DNA of 64,000 nt from Streptomyces sp. NBC_00704 (GTDB lineage: Bacteria; Actinomycetota; Actinomycetes; Streptomycetales; Streptomycetaceae), in contig NZ_CP109000.1 in NCBI RefSeq assembly GCF_036226605.1, forward strand, positions 1,054,001 through 1,118,000. Reading direction: 5' to 3'. Of the stretch, positions 53,468 to 62,236 are shown piece by piece. Every line of letters starts with the position of its first letter. Positions within the stretch are counted from its first letter, which is position 1. The notes under the pieces were generated by a model that searched no databases, was not told where the DNA came from, and saw nothing but the letters and a program-made list of their open reading frames with translations. The position numbers and the translations under genes were made by a program.

Positions 53468-54435
53468 GCGGCGGCTCCGTTCTGCGGTACGACGGCGATG
53501 CGGCCCGTGGTGACGCCGTCGGCGACCCGCTGCACGGCGGCCGCGGCTCCGTCGAGGGCCACGCGCTCGCTGACCAGCGGCCGGATCGCGCCCCGGGCGG
53601 CCAGTTCGGTGAGCTGCTCGTGGCAGTGCTGCACGAGCTTGGGGTTCCTGGTGTTGTAGAGGCCCCAGTGCAGGCCGAGGATCGAGTAGTTCTTCACGAG
53701 GGCGTGGTTGAGCGCGGGGCTCGGGATGGTCCCGCCGGCGAAGCCGACGACCACGATGCGGCCCTCGAAGGCGACCGTCTTCGCGGACTGGGTGTAGGCC
53801 TCACCGCCCACGGGGTCGAAGACCACGTCGGCGCCCCGGCCGCCGGTGGCCTCCTTCACGGCGGCGACGACGTCCTCGGCGCGCCGGTCGATCACCACGT
53901 CGCAGCCCAGCTCCCGGGCGACGGCGGCCTTCTCGGCGCCGCCCACGACGCCGACGACGGTCGCGCCCGCCGCCTTGCCGAGCTGGACGGCGGCGCTGCC
54001 GACGCCGCCCGCGGCGGCGTGCACGAGAAGCGTCTCGCCGGCCTCCAGGCGGGCCCTGCGGTGCAGGGCGAACCAGCCGGTCTGGTAGCCGATGTGCAGC
54101 GCGGCGGCCTCGGCGTCGTCCAGCGAGCCGGGGGCGGGAAGAAGGGCGGCGGCGTCCGCGACGGCGTACTCGGCGAAGCCGCCGTGCGGCAGGGCCGGGT
54201 TGGCGATGACCCGGCGGCCGTCCTCGGTCTCGCCGCAGATCTCCACCCCCGGGGTGAACGGCAGCGGGGGCCGCACCTGGTACTGGCCCCGGACCATCAG
54301 CGCGTCCGGGAAGTTGACGTTGGCGGCGCGCACCCGGAGCAGGACCTGGCCGTCGCCGGGCGTGGGCCGATCCACCTCCGCGAGCCGCATCACCTCGCTC
54401 GGCTCGCCGTTCTCGTGCACCTGCCATGCCTGCAT
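53464..54435 (-). CDS. NADPH:quinone oxidoreductase family (zinc-independent MDR)
   Basis: 323 residues, medium-chain reductase. QAWQVHENGEPSEVMRLAEVD, ANVNFPDALMVRGQYQVRPPLPFTPGVEICG, the NADP motif HAAAGGVGSAAVQLGKAAGA and DVVFDPVGGEAYTQS are typical of quinone or enoyl reductases. First gene of the operon with two acyl-CoA dehydrogenases, suggesting a role in acyl or polyketide-like fatty-acid catabolism. ATG 54435 has GGAGG at 6 nt. Confidence 0.88.
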   Translation of the reverse strand: MQAWQVHENGEPSEVMRLAEVDRPTPGDGQVLLRVRAANVNFPDALMVRGQYQVRPPLPFTPGVEICGETEDGRRVIANPALPHGGFAEYAVADAAALLPAPGSLDDAEAAALHIGYQTGWFALHRRARLEAGETLLVHAAAGGVGSAAVQLGKAAGATVVGVVGGAEKAAVARELGCDVVIDRRAEDVVAAVKEATGGRGADVVFDPVGGEAYTQSAKTVAFEGRIVVVGFAGGTIPSPALNHALVKNYSILGLHWGLYNTRNPKLVQHCHEQLTELAARGAIRPLVSERVALDGAAAAVQRVADGVTTGRIAVVPQNGAAA

Positions 54436-54484
54436 GCGGAGCCTCCACGGGACTGCGTCGTCGAACCCTGGTCGACTGCATACT

Positions 54485-54496
54485 AAGCGGTCGCTT
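54485..54496. promoter_or_regulatory. Palindrome upstream of the oxidoreductase/ACAD operon
   Basis: AAGCG-GT-CGCTT with 5-bp arms, preceded by TACT, lies 50 bp upstream of ATG 54435. This form is typical of TetR operators controlling acyl-CoA catabolic genes in actinobacteria. The adjacent XRE-type regulator or a distant TetR could bind it. Confidence 0.5.
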
Positions 54497-54521
54497 GCCC
54501 CCGGGGGAACAGTTGCGCACG

Positions 54522-55094
54522 TCACCTGCGCGACGGACGGGCCCGCACGTGCATCCGCTCGCCCTGCGGTCCGAAGAGGCTGAGGAACTCCGCGGGCCCC
54601 TCCCCCGTCGATCCGAACCAGTGCGGCACACGGGTGTCGAACTCGGCGGCCTCCCCCGCCGCCATCACCACGTCGTGCTCCGCGAGCACCACCCGCAGCC
54701 GCCCGGACATCACGTAGAGCCACTCGTAGCCCTCGTGGGTGCGCGGTTCCGGCTGCTCGTCGCTCTGCGGCACCAGCACCTTGAAGGCCTGCAACCCGCC
54801 GGGCTGCCGCGACAGCGGCCAGAAGGTGCGCCCGTGCCGCACCAGCGGCCTGCTCCGCACGCGGGGGTCGCCCACCGGGGGCGCCCCGACCAGTTCGTCC
54901 AGGGGCACCTGGTGGGCCTGGGCGATCGGCAGGAGCAGCTCCAGGCTGGGCCTGCGCAGCCCGGACTCCAGCCGGGAGAGGGTGCTGACGGAGATGCCGG
55001 TCGACTCCGACAGCGCCGCGAGCGTCACCTCCCGCTCCTTCCTGAGCCGCCTGAGCCTCGGGCCGACCTCCGCGAGCACGTCATCCGTAGTCAT
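54522..55094 (-). CDS. XRE-family regulator with C-terminal cupin
   Basis: 190 residues. The N-terminal HTH (about 10-65; RLRRLRKEREVTLAALSESTGISVSTLSRLESGLR) is joined to a cupin-2 domain (about 110-185; HEGYEWLYVMSGRLRVVL, GEAAEFDTRVPHWFG). ATG 55094 is preceded by GGGGG. It is divergent from the thioredoxin-reductase-like gene with only 79 bp between, and is upstream of the ACAD operon, so it may regulate either. TTGACA on the minus strand lies shortly upstream of the start, consistent with a nearly leaderless message. Confidence 0.85.
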   Translation of the reverse strand: MTTDDVLAEVGPRLRRLRKEREVTLAALSESTGISVSTLSRLESGLRRPSLELLLPIAQAHQVPLDELVGAPPVGDPRVRSRPLVRHGRTFWPLSRQPGGLQAFKVLVPQSDEQPEPRTHEGYEWLYVMSGRLRVVLAEHDVVMAAGEAAEFDTRVPHWFGSTGEGPAEFLSLFGPQGERMHVRARPSRR

Positions 55095-55173
55095 GCCCCC
55101 ATATTGCGGAACCGGCAAAGAAGTTTGTCAATCCCGCACCGGCACCGCGACCGTGACGGCGGAGGTGGTCACC

Positions 55174-56244
55174 ATGACCGAGCAGAGCGGGAACACCGGA
55201 CGGACCGAACACGACCGGCACATCGAGGGCGCCGAGGACCGCGAGCGGGCCGGGAGCGCCGGCAGCGCCCCGGCGAGCGCGGAGGCCGCCGGGGACGGGC
55301 CGTACGAGGTGATCGTCGTCGGCGGCGGCCCGGCGGGACTGTCGGCCGCGCTCGTCCTGGGCCGGTCCCGGCGCCGGACCCTGGTCGTGGACGCGGGCGA
55401 GCCGCGCAACGCGCCCTCCGCCCATCTGCACGGGTACCTGTCGCGGGACGGCATGGCCCCGGCCGACCTCCTGGCCGCGGGCCGCGAGGAGATCGCGCGG
55501 TACGGCGTCGACCTGGTCCGCGACCGGGTGGTGGAGGTGACCCGCGGCGGCGGCGGCTTCGCCGTCCGGCTCGCCGGGGACGCCCGCGCGGGGGCAGGCC
55601 GCACCGTGCACGCGCGGCGGCTCGTCCTCGCGACCGGGCTGGCGGACGAGCTGCCGCCCGTGCCGGGCGTGGCCGAGCGCTTCGGCCGGGACGTGCTCCA
55701 CTGCCCCTACTGCCACGGCTGGGAGGTCCGCGACCGGGCCTTCGGCGTGCTCGCCACGACTCCGATGAGCGTCCACCAGACGCTGATCGTCTCGCAGTGG
55801 TCCAAGGACGTCACGCTCTTCCTGCACACGGTCGGCGAGGAGGAACTGACCGACGAGGACCGCCGCAGGCTGGACACGGCCGGGGTGGACGTCGTCCGGG
55901 GCGAGGTGGCCGCCCTGGTCGTCGAGGAGGACCGGCTCACCGGGGTCCGGCTCGCGGGGGACGGCGGGGAGCACGCGCGTGAGGTGCTGTTCGTCGCGCC
56001 CCGGCCCGTGCCCAGGACGCAGCTCGCGGTCCGGCTGGGGGCCAGGACGGACCGGACGCCGTTCGGGGAGTACCCGCTGACCGACGAGCGCGGTCTGACG
56101 AGCGTGCCCGGCCTGTGGGCGGTCGGCAACGCCGCCGGCTACGCCGAGCAGATCGTGAACGCGGCCAGCCGCGGCTACCGCGCGGGGGCGGCGATCAACA
56201 TGGAACTGCTGATGACGGACCTCGACGCGGCGGGCCGCCGGTGA
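55174..56244 (+). CDS. Thioredoxin-reductase-like flavoprotein with CPYC active site
   Basis: 356 residues. Low-complexity N-terminal extension (about 40 residues), FAD motif IVVGGGPAGLSAALVLGR, redox Cys177 and Cys180 in CPYCHGWEV, and C-terminal GLWAVGNAAGYAEQIVNAASRGYRAG. The CPYCHGxE pattern resembles small dithiol oxidases and unusual thioredoxin reductases rather than the CATC type. The NADPH-binding stretch is weakly conserved. ATG 55174 has GGAGG at 8 nt. Divergent from the XRE-cupin regulator, its probable controller. Confidence 0.82.
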   Translation: MTEQSGNTGRTEHDRHIEGAEDRERAGSAGSAPASAEAAGDGPYEVIVVGGGPAGLSAALVLGRSRRRTLVVDAGEPRNAPSAHLHGYLSRDGMAPADLLAAGREEIARYGVDLVRDRVVEVTRGGGGFAVRLAGDARAGAGRTVHARRLVLATGLADELPPVPGVAERFGRDVLHCPYCHGWEVRDRAFGVLATTPMSVHQTLIVSQWSKDVTLFLHTVGEEELTDEDRRRLDTAGVDVVRGEVAALVVEEDRLTGVRLAGDGGEHAREVLFVAPRPVPRTQLAVRLGARTDRTPFGEYPLTDERGLTSVPGLWAVGNAAGYAEQIVNAASRGYRAGAAINMELLMTDLDAAGRR

Positions 56245-56358
56245 CCGGCTCCCCCTGCTCCCCCTGCTCCCCCGGCCCCGCCGGGGTCCTGGGGTGACGG
56301 TGTCCACGGGCCGGGCCGTCCGGGTGTCGTTGTCGGTGGGGCGTTGCACCATGGCTGC

Positions 56359-57897
56359 ATGCTGCTGACCCGGCTCGCCGACGTGTCCCGGGAGGTCGCC
56401 GCCACCTCGGCGCGCTCCCGCAAGATCGCCCTGCTCGCCGGGCTCTTCCGGGAGGCGGAGCCGGACGACGTGCCCGTGGTGATCCCGTATCTGGCCGGAC
56501 GGCTGCCCCAGGGCCGCCTGGGCGTCGGCTGGAAGGTGCTCGGCCGCCCGGTCGCCCCGGCCGGATCGGCGACCCTGACGGTGCGCGAGGTGGACGCCCT
56601 CCTCGGCGAGCTGGGCAGGGTCGCGGGCCCCGGCTCGCAGGCCGAGCGGGTGCGGCTGGTCGAGCGGCTGATGGGCGCGGCCACCGAGCAGGAGCAGCGC
56701 TTCCTGCTCGGCCTGCTCACCGGAGAGGTCCGCCAGGGCGCGCTGGACGCCGTCGCCGTGGAGGGCCTGGCCCAGGCCACCGGCGCGCCCGCGGCCGACG
56801 TGCGCCGGGCGGTGATGCTGGCCGGGTCGCTGGAGTCGGTGGCGCAGGCCCTGCTCGGGGAGGGGCCGGCGGCGCTGGCGGCGTTCCGGCTCACCGTCGG
56901 CCGCCCGGTGCTGCCCATGCTCGCGCACACCGCGTCCACGGTCGCCGAGGCGGTCGGCAGGCTCGGCGTCTGCGCCGTGGAGGAGAAGCTGGACGGCATC
57001 CGCGTCCAGGTGCACCGCGACGGCGACGACGTCCGCCTCTACACGCGCACGCTCGACGACATCACCGACCGGCTGCCGGAGGTGACCGAGGCGGCACGGC
57101 GGCTGGCGGGCTCGCGTTTCGTGCTGGACGGGGAGGTCATCGCGTTCGACGGGACGGGACGCCCCCGCTCCTTCCAGGAGACCGCCGGCCGCGTCGGCTC
57201 GCGGGTGGACGTGGCGGCGGCGGCCGAGGCGGTGCCCGTCTCCCCGGTGTTCTTCGACGCGCTGTCCGTGGACGGCCGCGACCTGCTGGATCTGCCCTTC
57301 GCCGAACGGCACGCGGAGCTGGCCCGGCTGACGCCCGAGCCGATGCGGGTGCGCCGCGCCCTCGTGTCCGGCCCCGACGACGTCGCGGCGGCGGAGGAGT
57401 TCTCCCGGCAGACCCTGCTGCGCGGCCACGAGGGAGTGGTGGTCAAGGCGCTGGACGCGCCGTACAGCGCGGGGCGGCGGGGCGCGTCCTGGCTGAAGGT
57501 GAAGCCCGTGCACACCCTCGACCTGGTGGTGCTGGCCGCCGAGTGGGGCCACGGCCGGCGCACCGGCAGGCTCTCCAACCTGCACCTGGGCGCACGCTCG
57601 GCGGACGGCGGCTTCGTGATGCTCGGCAAGACGTTCAAGGGCATGACCGACGCGATGCTCGCCTGGCAGACGGAACGCCTGCGGGAGCTGGCCGTGGACG
57701 AGAAGGGGCACGTCGTGACCGTGCGGCCCGAACTCGTCGTCGAGATCGCCTACGACGGGCTCCAGCGCTCGACCCGCTATCCGGCGGGCGTCACCCTGCG
57801 TTTCGCCCGCGTGCTGCGCTACCGCGAGGACAAGCGCCCCGAGGAGGCGGACACGGTGGAGGCCCTGCTCGCCGCCCACCCGCAGGTGCGTCCGTGA
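56359..57897 (+). CDS. ligB: ATP-dependent DNA ligase
   Basis: 512 residues, about the usual length of actinobacterial LigB-type ligases. An N-terminal helical DNA-binding domain precedes the nucleotidyltransferase core: Lys210 in EEKLDGIRVQ is the adenylated residue; LDGEVIAF, FFDALSVDG, EGVVVKALDAPY and WLKVKPVHTLD are motifs III-V. The OB fold follows. It seals nicks in repair. ATG 56359 matches the MLL start I recall in orthologues; upstream TTG has little support. It overlaps the Nudix gene by 4 bp (GTGA). Confidence 0.92.
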   Translation: MLLTRLADVSREVAATSARSRKIALLAGLFREAEPDDVPVVIPYLAGRLPQGRLGVGWKVLGRPVAPAGSATLTVREVDALLGELGRVAGPGSQAERVRLVERLMGAATEQEQRFLLGLLTGEVRQGALDAVAVEGLAQATGAPAADVRRAVMLAGSLESVAQALLGEGPAALAAFRLTVGRPVLPMLAHTASTVAEAVGRLGVCAVEEKLDGIRVQVHRDGDDVRLYTRTLDDITDRLPEVTEAARRLAGSRFVLDGEVIAFDGTGRPRSFQETAGRVGSRVDVAAAAEAVPVSPVFFDALSVDGRDLLDLPFAERHAELARLTPEPMRVRRALVSGPDDVAAAEEFSRQTLLRGHEGVVVKALDAPYSAGRRGASWLKVKPVHTLDLVVLAAEWGHGRRTGRLSNLHLGARSADGGFVMLGKTFKGMTDAMLAWQTERLRELAVDEKGHVVTVRPELVVEIAYDGLQRSTRYPAGVTLRFARVLRYREDKRPEEADTVEALLAAHPQVRP

Positions 57898-58367
57898 CGG
57901 CGGCGGCTCCCCGGCGCAGCGCGGGCCTGCTGCTGTTCCGCCGCACCGGCGACGGACCGCAGGTGCTGCTGGGCCACATGGGCGGCCCGTACTTCGCGAG
58001 GAAGGACGCCGGGGCCTGGACCGTCCCCAAGGGCGAGTACGGGCCCGGCGAGACGGCCTGGGACGCGGCCCGCCGCGAGTTCGAGGAGGAGCTGGGGCTG
58101 GCGCCGCCCGACGGCGAGGCGATCGCGCTGGGCGAGGTCCGGCAGGCGGGCGGCAAGACCGTCACCGCGTGGGCGGTCGAGGCCGACCTGGACCCGGCGT
58201 CCGTCGTGCCCGGCACGTTCGCCATGGAGTGGCCGCCGCGTTCGGGGCGCGTCCAGGAGTTCCCGGAGCTCGACCGGGTGGCCTGGTTCGGGCTGGAGCG
58301 GGCGCGCGAGGTGATCGTCACGGCACAGACCGCGTTTCTCGACCGGCTGGCGGAGCACTCGGTCTGA
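57894..58367 (+). CDS. Nudix hydrolase coupled to DNA ligase
   Basis: 157 residues. RRSAGLLLFRRTGDGPQVLLGHMGG opens a Nudix fold with the box GEYGPGETAWDAARREFEEELGL; AWTVPKG and MEWPPRSGRVQEFPELDR are typical of the diadenosine/NUDT2-like group. It may remove damaged or adenylated nucleotides made during repair. The GTG start overlaps the ligase TGA as GTGA, so expression is coupled. Confidence 0.88.
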   Translation: MTAAAPRRSAGLLLFRRTGDGPQVLLGHMGGPYFARKDAGAWTVPKGEYGPGETAWDAARREFEEELGLAPPDGEAIALGEVRQAGGKTVTAWAVEADLDPASVVPGTFAMEWPPRSGRVQEFPELDRVAWFGLERAREVIVTAQTAFLDRLAEHSV

Positions 58368-58443
58368 GCGGACGCGCACGCGTTGCGGCCCCGGGCCCGG
58401 CGCGGGAAGGTCGAAGCACAGCCAGCTCTTCAGGAGGTCGGTC

Positions 58444-59829
58444 ATGCCCATCGCGACGGTGAACCCGGCGAACGGCGAGACGCTCAAGACGTACGAGGCC
58501 ATGGACGAGCAGGAGCTGGAACGCCGGCTCCAGCTCGCGCAGGCCACGTTCCGCACGTACCGGACGACGGCGTTCGCGGAACGCGCCCGGCTGCTGAACC
58601 GGGCCGCCGACCTGCTCGACGAGGACCAGGACGACATCGGCAGGGTCATGACCACCGAGATGGGCAAGCCGGTGAAGCAGGCGCGCGCGGAGGCCGCCAA
58701 GTGCGCCAAGGCGATGCGCTGGTACGCCGAACACGCGCGGGAGCTGCTCGCCGACGAGGAGCCGGCCGCCGCCGACGTGAAGGACTCCGGCGGCTCGCGG
58801 GCCCTGGTCCGCTACCGGCCGCTGGGCCCGGTGCTCGCGGTGATGCCCTGGAACTTCCCGCTGTGGCAGGTGGTCCGGTTCGCCGCGCCGGCGCTGATGG
58901 CGGGCAACGTGGGGCTGCTCAAGCACGCCTCGAACGTCCCGCAGACCGCCCTGTACCTGGAGGACCTGTTCCACCGGGCGGGCTTCGGCGAGGGCTGCTT
59001 CCAGACGCTGCTGGTCGGCTCCGGCGCGATCGACGCGCTGCTGCGCGACGAGCGGGTGAAGGCGGCGACCCTCACGGGCAGCGAGCCGGCCGGCCGGGCG
59101 GTCGCCTCCACCGCCGGGGAGATGATCAAGAAGACGGTGCTGGAGCTGGGCGGCAGCGACCCGTTCGTGGTCATGCCCTCGGCGGACGTCGACCGGGCCG
59201 CGCAGGTCGCGGTGACCGCGCGGGTGCAGAACAACGGGCAGTCGTGCATCGCCGCCAAGCGGTTCATCGTTCACACGGACGTGTACGACGCGTTCGCCGA
59301 GCGGTTCGTGGCGGGCATGGCGGCCCTGAAGGTCGGCGACCCGCTGGCCGAGGACACGGAGGTGGGTCCGCTGGCCAGTGAACAGGGCCGGGCGGACCTG
59401 GAGGAGCTGGTGGACGACGCCCGGCGCGCCGGGGCGGCCGTGCTGTGCGGGGGCGAGCGCCCCGAGGGGCCCGGCTGGTACTACCCGCCGACGGTCCTGG
59501 CCGGTGTCACGCGCGAGATGCGCGTCCACCGGGAGGAGGCGTTCGGGCCGGTCGCGACGCTGTACCGGGCGGCCGATGTCGACGAGGCGGTCCTCATCGC
59601 CAACGACTCGCCGTTCGGGCTGAGTTCCAACGTGTGGACGCGCGACGAGGCCGAGGTCGACCGTTTCGTCCGGGATCTGGAGGCCGGCGGGGTGTTCGTC
59701 AACGGGATGACGGCGTCCCATCCAGGCTTCCCGTTCGGCGGGGTGAAGCGGTCCGGGTACGGCCGTGAGCTGTCGGGGCACGGAATCCGGGAGTTCTGCA
59801 ACATCACCACGGTTTGGCACGGTGCGTGA
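58444..59829 (+). CDS. gabD: Succinate-semialdehyde dehydrogenase, NADP-dependent type
   Basis: 461 residues, aldehyde dehydrogenase fold. The catalytic Cys268 is in NNGQSCIAAKRF, the general base Glu234 in TVLELGGSDPF, and MPWNFPLWQVVRF and GSEPAGRAV form the cofactor pocket. Its short length and MGKPVKQARAEAAKCA fit the GabD2/Sad group. It oxidises succinate semialdehyde from GABA catabolism. AGGAGG precedes the ATG. Confidence 0.88.
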   Translation: MPIATVNPANGETLKTYEAMDEQELERRLQLAQATFRTYRTTAFAERARLLNRAADLLDEDQDDIGRVMTTEMGKPVKQARAEAAKCAKAMRWYAEHARELLADEEPAAADVKDSGGSRALVRYRPLGPVLAVMPWNFPLWQVVRFAAPALMAGNVGLLKHASNVPQTALYLEDLFHRAGFGEGCFQTLLVGSGAIDALLRDERVKAATLTGSEPAGRAVASTAGEMIKKTVLELGGSDPFVVMPSADVDRAAQVAVTARVQNNGQSCIAAKRFIVHTDVYDAFAERFVAGMAALKVGDPLAEDTEVGPLASEQGRADLEELVDDARRAGAAVLCGGERPEGPGWYYPPTVLAGVTREMRVHREEAFGPVATLYRAADVDEAVLIANDSPFGLSSNVWTRDEAEVDRFVRDLEAGGVFVNGMTASHPGFPFGGVKRSGYGRELSGHGIREFCNITTVWHGA

Positions 59830-59854
59830 GCGTCGCGCGGCTACGATCCCGGGT

Positions 59855-60091
59855 GTGAACCGCGAAGTGACTCTGCCTCTGATCGTCGACGACCGCGGGA
59901 CCTTGCAGGTGGCCGCGGCCGACGTGAGCAAGCTGCTCCGGACGCTGGGAGGGCGGTGGCTGCACCTCGTCGAGGCGGGCGCGGACGGACTGGACGAGGA
60001 CACGGTGGCCGCTCTTACCATCGAACTGGCCAAGCTGGCCGACCGCATCGACGTGGCCTGTATCGCGCACAGCAGCGGGGGCGCGCCGTAG
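59855..60091 (+). CDS. Small conserved protein, DUF6213-like
   Basis: 78 residues. NREVTLPLIVDDRGTLQVAAADVSKLL, then GGRWLHLVEAG and LDEDTVAALTIELAKLADRIDVACIAHSS. I recall close relatives in most streptomycetes under DUF6213; function unknown. The GTG at 59855 lies 25 bp after the gabD stop, with no strong ribosome site, so read-through from gabD is possible. Confidence 0.75.
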   Translation: MNREVTLPLIVDDRGTLQVAAADVSKLLRTLGGRWLHLVEAGADGLDEDTVAALTIELAKLADRIDVACIAHSSGGAP

Positions 60092-60153
60092 CGGTCCGCT
60101 CCGCAGCCCGGCGCGACCGGCCCCCGCGCACCCGCCCGTCCGCGGCCGCGGCC

Positions 60154-61380
60154 CTACCGGATGGGCATCCCGGAGAGCGTCCGCGCGATCACCAGGCGCT
60201 GGATCTCGCTGGTGCCTTCGAAGATCGTATAAATTGCGGCGTCGCGGTGCATGCGCTCCACCGGGTACTCGCGGGTGTAGCCGTTGCCGCCGAGGATCTG
60301 GATCGCCTGCGCGGTGACCTTCTTCGCGGTCTCGCTGGCGTACAGCTTCGACATCGAGCCCTCGGCCGCCGTGAACGGCTTGCCGTTGACCGCCATCCAC
60401 GAGGCGCGCCAGACGAGCAGCCGCGCGGCGTCGATCTGGGTGCGCATGTCGGCGAGCTGGAAGGCGACGCCCTGGTTGTCGATGATCGGGCGGCCGAACT
60501 GCTCACGGGTCTTGGCGTAGTCGAGGGCGACCTCGTAGGCGGCGCGGGCCGTGCCGACCGCCATCGCGCCCACCGCGGGGCGCGAGGCCTCGAACGTGGC
60601 CATCGCCGCGTTCTTCACCCGCTCGCCGCCCGACTTCGCCCGCTCGCGCGCCCGCGCCAGCCGCTCGTCCAGCTTGTCCTTGCCGCCCAACAGGCAGGAA
60701 CCGGGGACGCGCACCTGGTCGAGGACGACCTCGGCGGTGTGCGAGGCGCGGATGCCGTGCTTCTTGAACTTCTGGCCCTGGGTCAGCCCCGGCGTGCCCG
60801 GCGGGACGATGAAGGAGGCGTGCCCCTTGGAGCCCAGCTCGGGGTCGACCGCCGCGACGACGACGTGGACGTTGGCGATGCCGCCGTTGGTGGCCCAGGT
60901 CTTGGTGCCGTTGAGCACCCACTCGTCCTTGGCCTCGTCGTAGACGGCCCGCGTGCGCAGGGAGGCGACGTCGGAGCCGGCGTCGGGCTCGGAGGAGCAG
61001 AAGGCGGCGACCTTGACGTCGTTGGCGTCGCCGTACATCTGCGGGATCCAGGTGCCGATCTGCTCCTCGGTCCCGTTGGCGAGGACGCCCACGGCGGCCA
61101 GCCCGGTGCCCACGATGGACAGGGCGATGCCCGCGTCGCCCCAGAACAGCTCCTCCATGGCCATCGGGATGCCGAGCCCGGTGGGGTCGAAGTACTGCTG
61201 CGCGTAGAAGTCGAGGGAGTAGATGCCGACCTTCGCGGCCTCCTGGATGACCGGCCAGGGAGTCTCCTCACGCTCGTCCCATTCGGCGGCCGCGGGGCGG
61301 ATGACGTCGGCCGCGAAGCCGTGCAGCCAGTCCCGGACCTCCTTCTGTTCGTCGTTGAGCTCCATGGTGAACTCGGCCAT
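60154..61380 (-). CDS. Acyl-CoA dehydrogenase
   Basis: 408 residues with full signatures: [59 protein letters not shown], and the C-terminal [33 protein letters not shown] with the catalytic Glu in FEGTSEIQ. It probably catalyses the first step of acyl-CoA beta-oxidation. It shares a divergent promoter with the TetR gene at 61561, whose palindromes flank its start. Confidence 0.92.
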   Translation of the reverse strand: MAEFTMELNDEQKEVRDWLHGFAADVIRPAAAEWDEREETPWPVIQEAAKVGIYSLDFYAQQYFDPTGLGIPMAMEELFWGDAGIALSIVGTGLAAVGVLANGTEEQIGTWIPQMYGDANDVKVAAFCSSEPDAGSDVASLRTRAVYDEAKDEWVLNGTKTWATNGGIANVHVVVAAVDPELGSKGHASFIVPPGTPGLTQGQKFKKHGIRASHTAEVVLDQVRVPGSCLLGGKDKLDERLARARERAKSGGERVKNAAMATFEASRPAVGAMAVGTARAAYEVALDYAKTREQFGRPIIDNQGVAFQLADMRTQIDAARLLVWRASWMAVNGKPFTAAEGSMSKLYASETAKKVTAQAIQILGGNGYTREYPVERMHRDAAIYTIFEGTSEIQRLVIARTLSGMPIR

Positions 61381-61406
61381 GTCCCCTCCAGCGGCGGAAC
61401 GTGCGT

Positions 61407-61421
61407 GTTACTAGCGGTAAC
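61407..61421. promoter_or_regulatory. Operator half 1 in the ACAD/TetR divergent promoter
   Basis: GTTAC-TAGCG-GTAAC, a 5-bp inverted repeat 27 bp upstream of the ACAD start at 61380. It shares GTTAC and GTAAC/GGTA cores with the second palindrome 12 bp away. Confidence 0.5.
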
Positions 61422-61433
61422 TGGAGAGTCTGT

Positions 61434-61445
61434 TACCGGTCGGTA
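61434..61445. promoter_or_regulatory. Operator half 2 in the ACAD/TetR divergent promoter
   Basis: TACCG-GT-CGGTA, perfect 5-bp arms with a 2-bp centre, the usual TetR acyl-CoA-regulon shape. It lies between the divergent ACAD and TetR starts, consistent with autoregulation by the TetR protein. Confidence 0.55.
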
Positions 61446-61560
61446 GGAAAAGTCAACTCCTGATGACGGCCCCGGAGCCCCGCGGCCCGTTCGATGCCAG
61501 GCTGCTGCCAGGTGTTAGTTTGCGCAGGCGTCACCGAACAAGCACGGGTGGGGAGAGCAC

Positions 61561-62202
61561 ATGGACACCACGCAGCGGACCGAGCAACAGCGGTCCGCCG
61601 ACCGCCGACGGCGCGAACTGCTGGAGGCCGCCGACCGGGTGGTGCTCCGCGACGGCCCACAGGCCTCGATGAACGCCATCGCCGCCGAGGCCGGCATCAC
61701 CAAGCCCATCCTCTACCGCCACTTCGGCGACAAGGGGGGACTGTACGCGGCCCTCGCCAAGCGGCACACCGACGCGCTGCTCGACTCGCTGCGGGCCGCC
61801 CTCGACGCCCCGGCGGAACGCCGGGAACGGGTCGAGGCGACGCTCGACACCTACCTGGCCGCCATCGAGGCCCGGCCGCAGGTGTACCGGTTCCTGATGC
61901 ACCCCTCGGACGGCTCGGCCGGCGAGCAGGGGTTCGACGTCGGCAAGCACTCCGCGCCGCTGCTGCGCCGGATGGGCGAGGAACTCGCGCAGGTCATCGA
62001 GGACCGGGTCGACCTCGGGCCCGGCAGCCAGCAGCTCGCGCGGGTCTGGGGCCACGGCATCGTCGGGATGATGCACGCGGCCGGCGACTGGTGGCTGGGC
62101 GAACGGCCCTGTTCCCGCGCGGAGCTGGTGCGCAGCCTGGCCGACCTGCTGTGGGGCCGCCTCGCCGCGGCCGGCGACCGGGTCGGCGGCCCCGGCTTCT
62201 GA
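61561..62202 (+). CDS. TetR-family regulator of the divergent acyl-CoA dehydrogenase
   Basis: 213 residues. HTH in MNAIAAEAGITKPILYRHFGDKGGLYAAL (about 37-65), then a ligand domain with WGHGIVGMMHAAGDWWLG. It probably binds the paired palindromes at 61407-61445 and represses the divergent ACAD gene and itself. GGGGAG lies shortly before ATG 61561. Confidence 0.88.
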   Translation: MDTTQRTEQQRSADRRRRELLEAADRVVLRDGPQASMNAIAAEAGITKPILYRHFGDKGGLYAALAKRHTDALLDSLRAALDAPAERRERVEATLDTYLAAIEARPQVYRFLMHPSDGSAGEQGFDVGKHSAPLLRRMGEELAQVIEDRVDLGPGSQQLARVWGHGIVGMMHAAGDWWLGERPCSRAELVRSLADLLWGRLAAAGDRVGGPGF

Positions 62203-62236
62203 ACCGCCGGGCCGCCGCGCCGGCCGCCGCACCGGC

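Noticed and set aside
61531..62232. Minus-strand frame opposite the TetR gene
   Set aside because: It is a shadow of the TetR gene, whose HTH and operator context are convincing.
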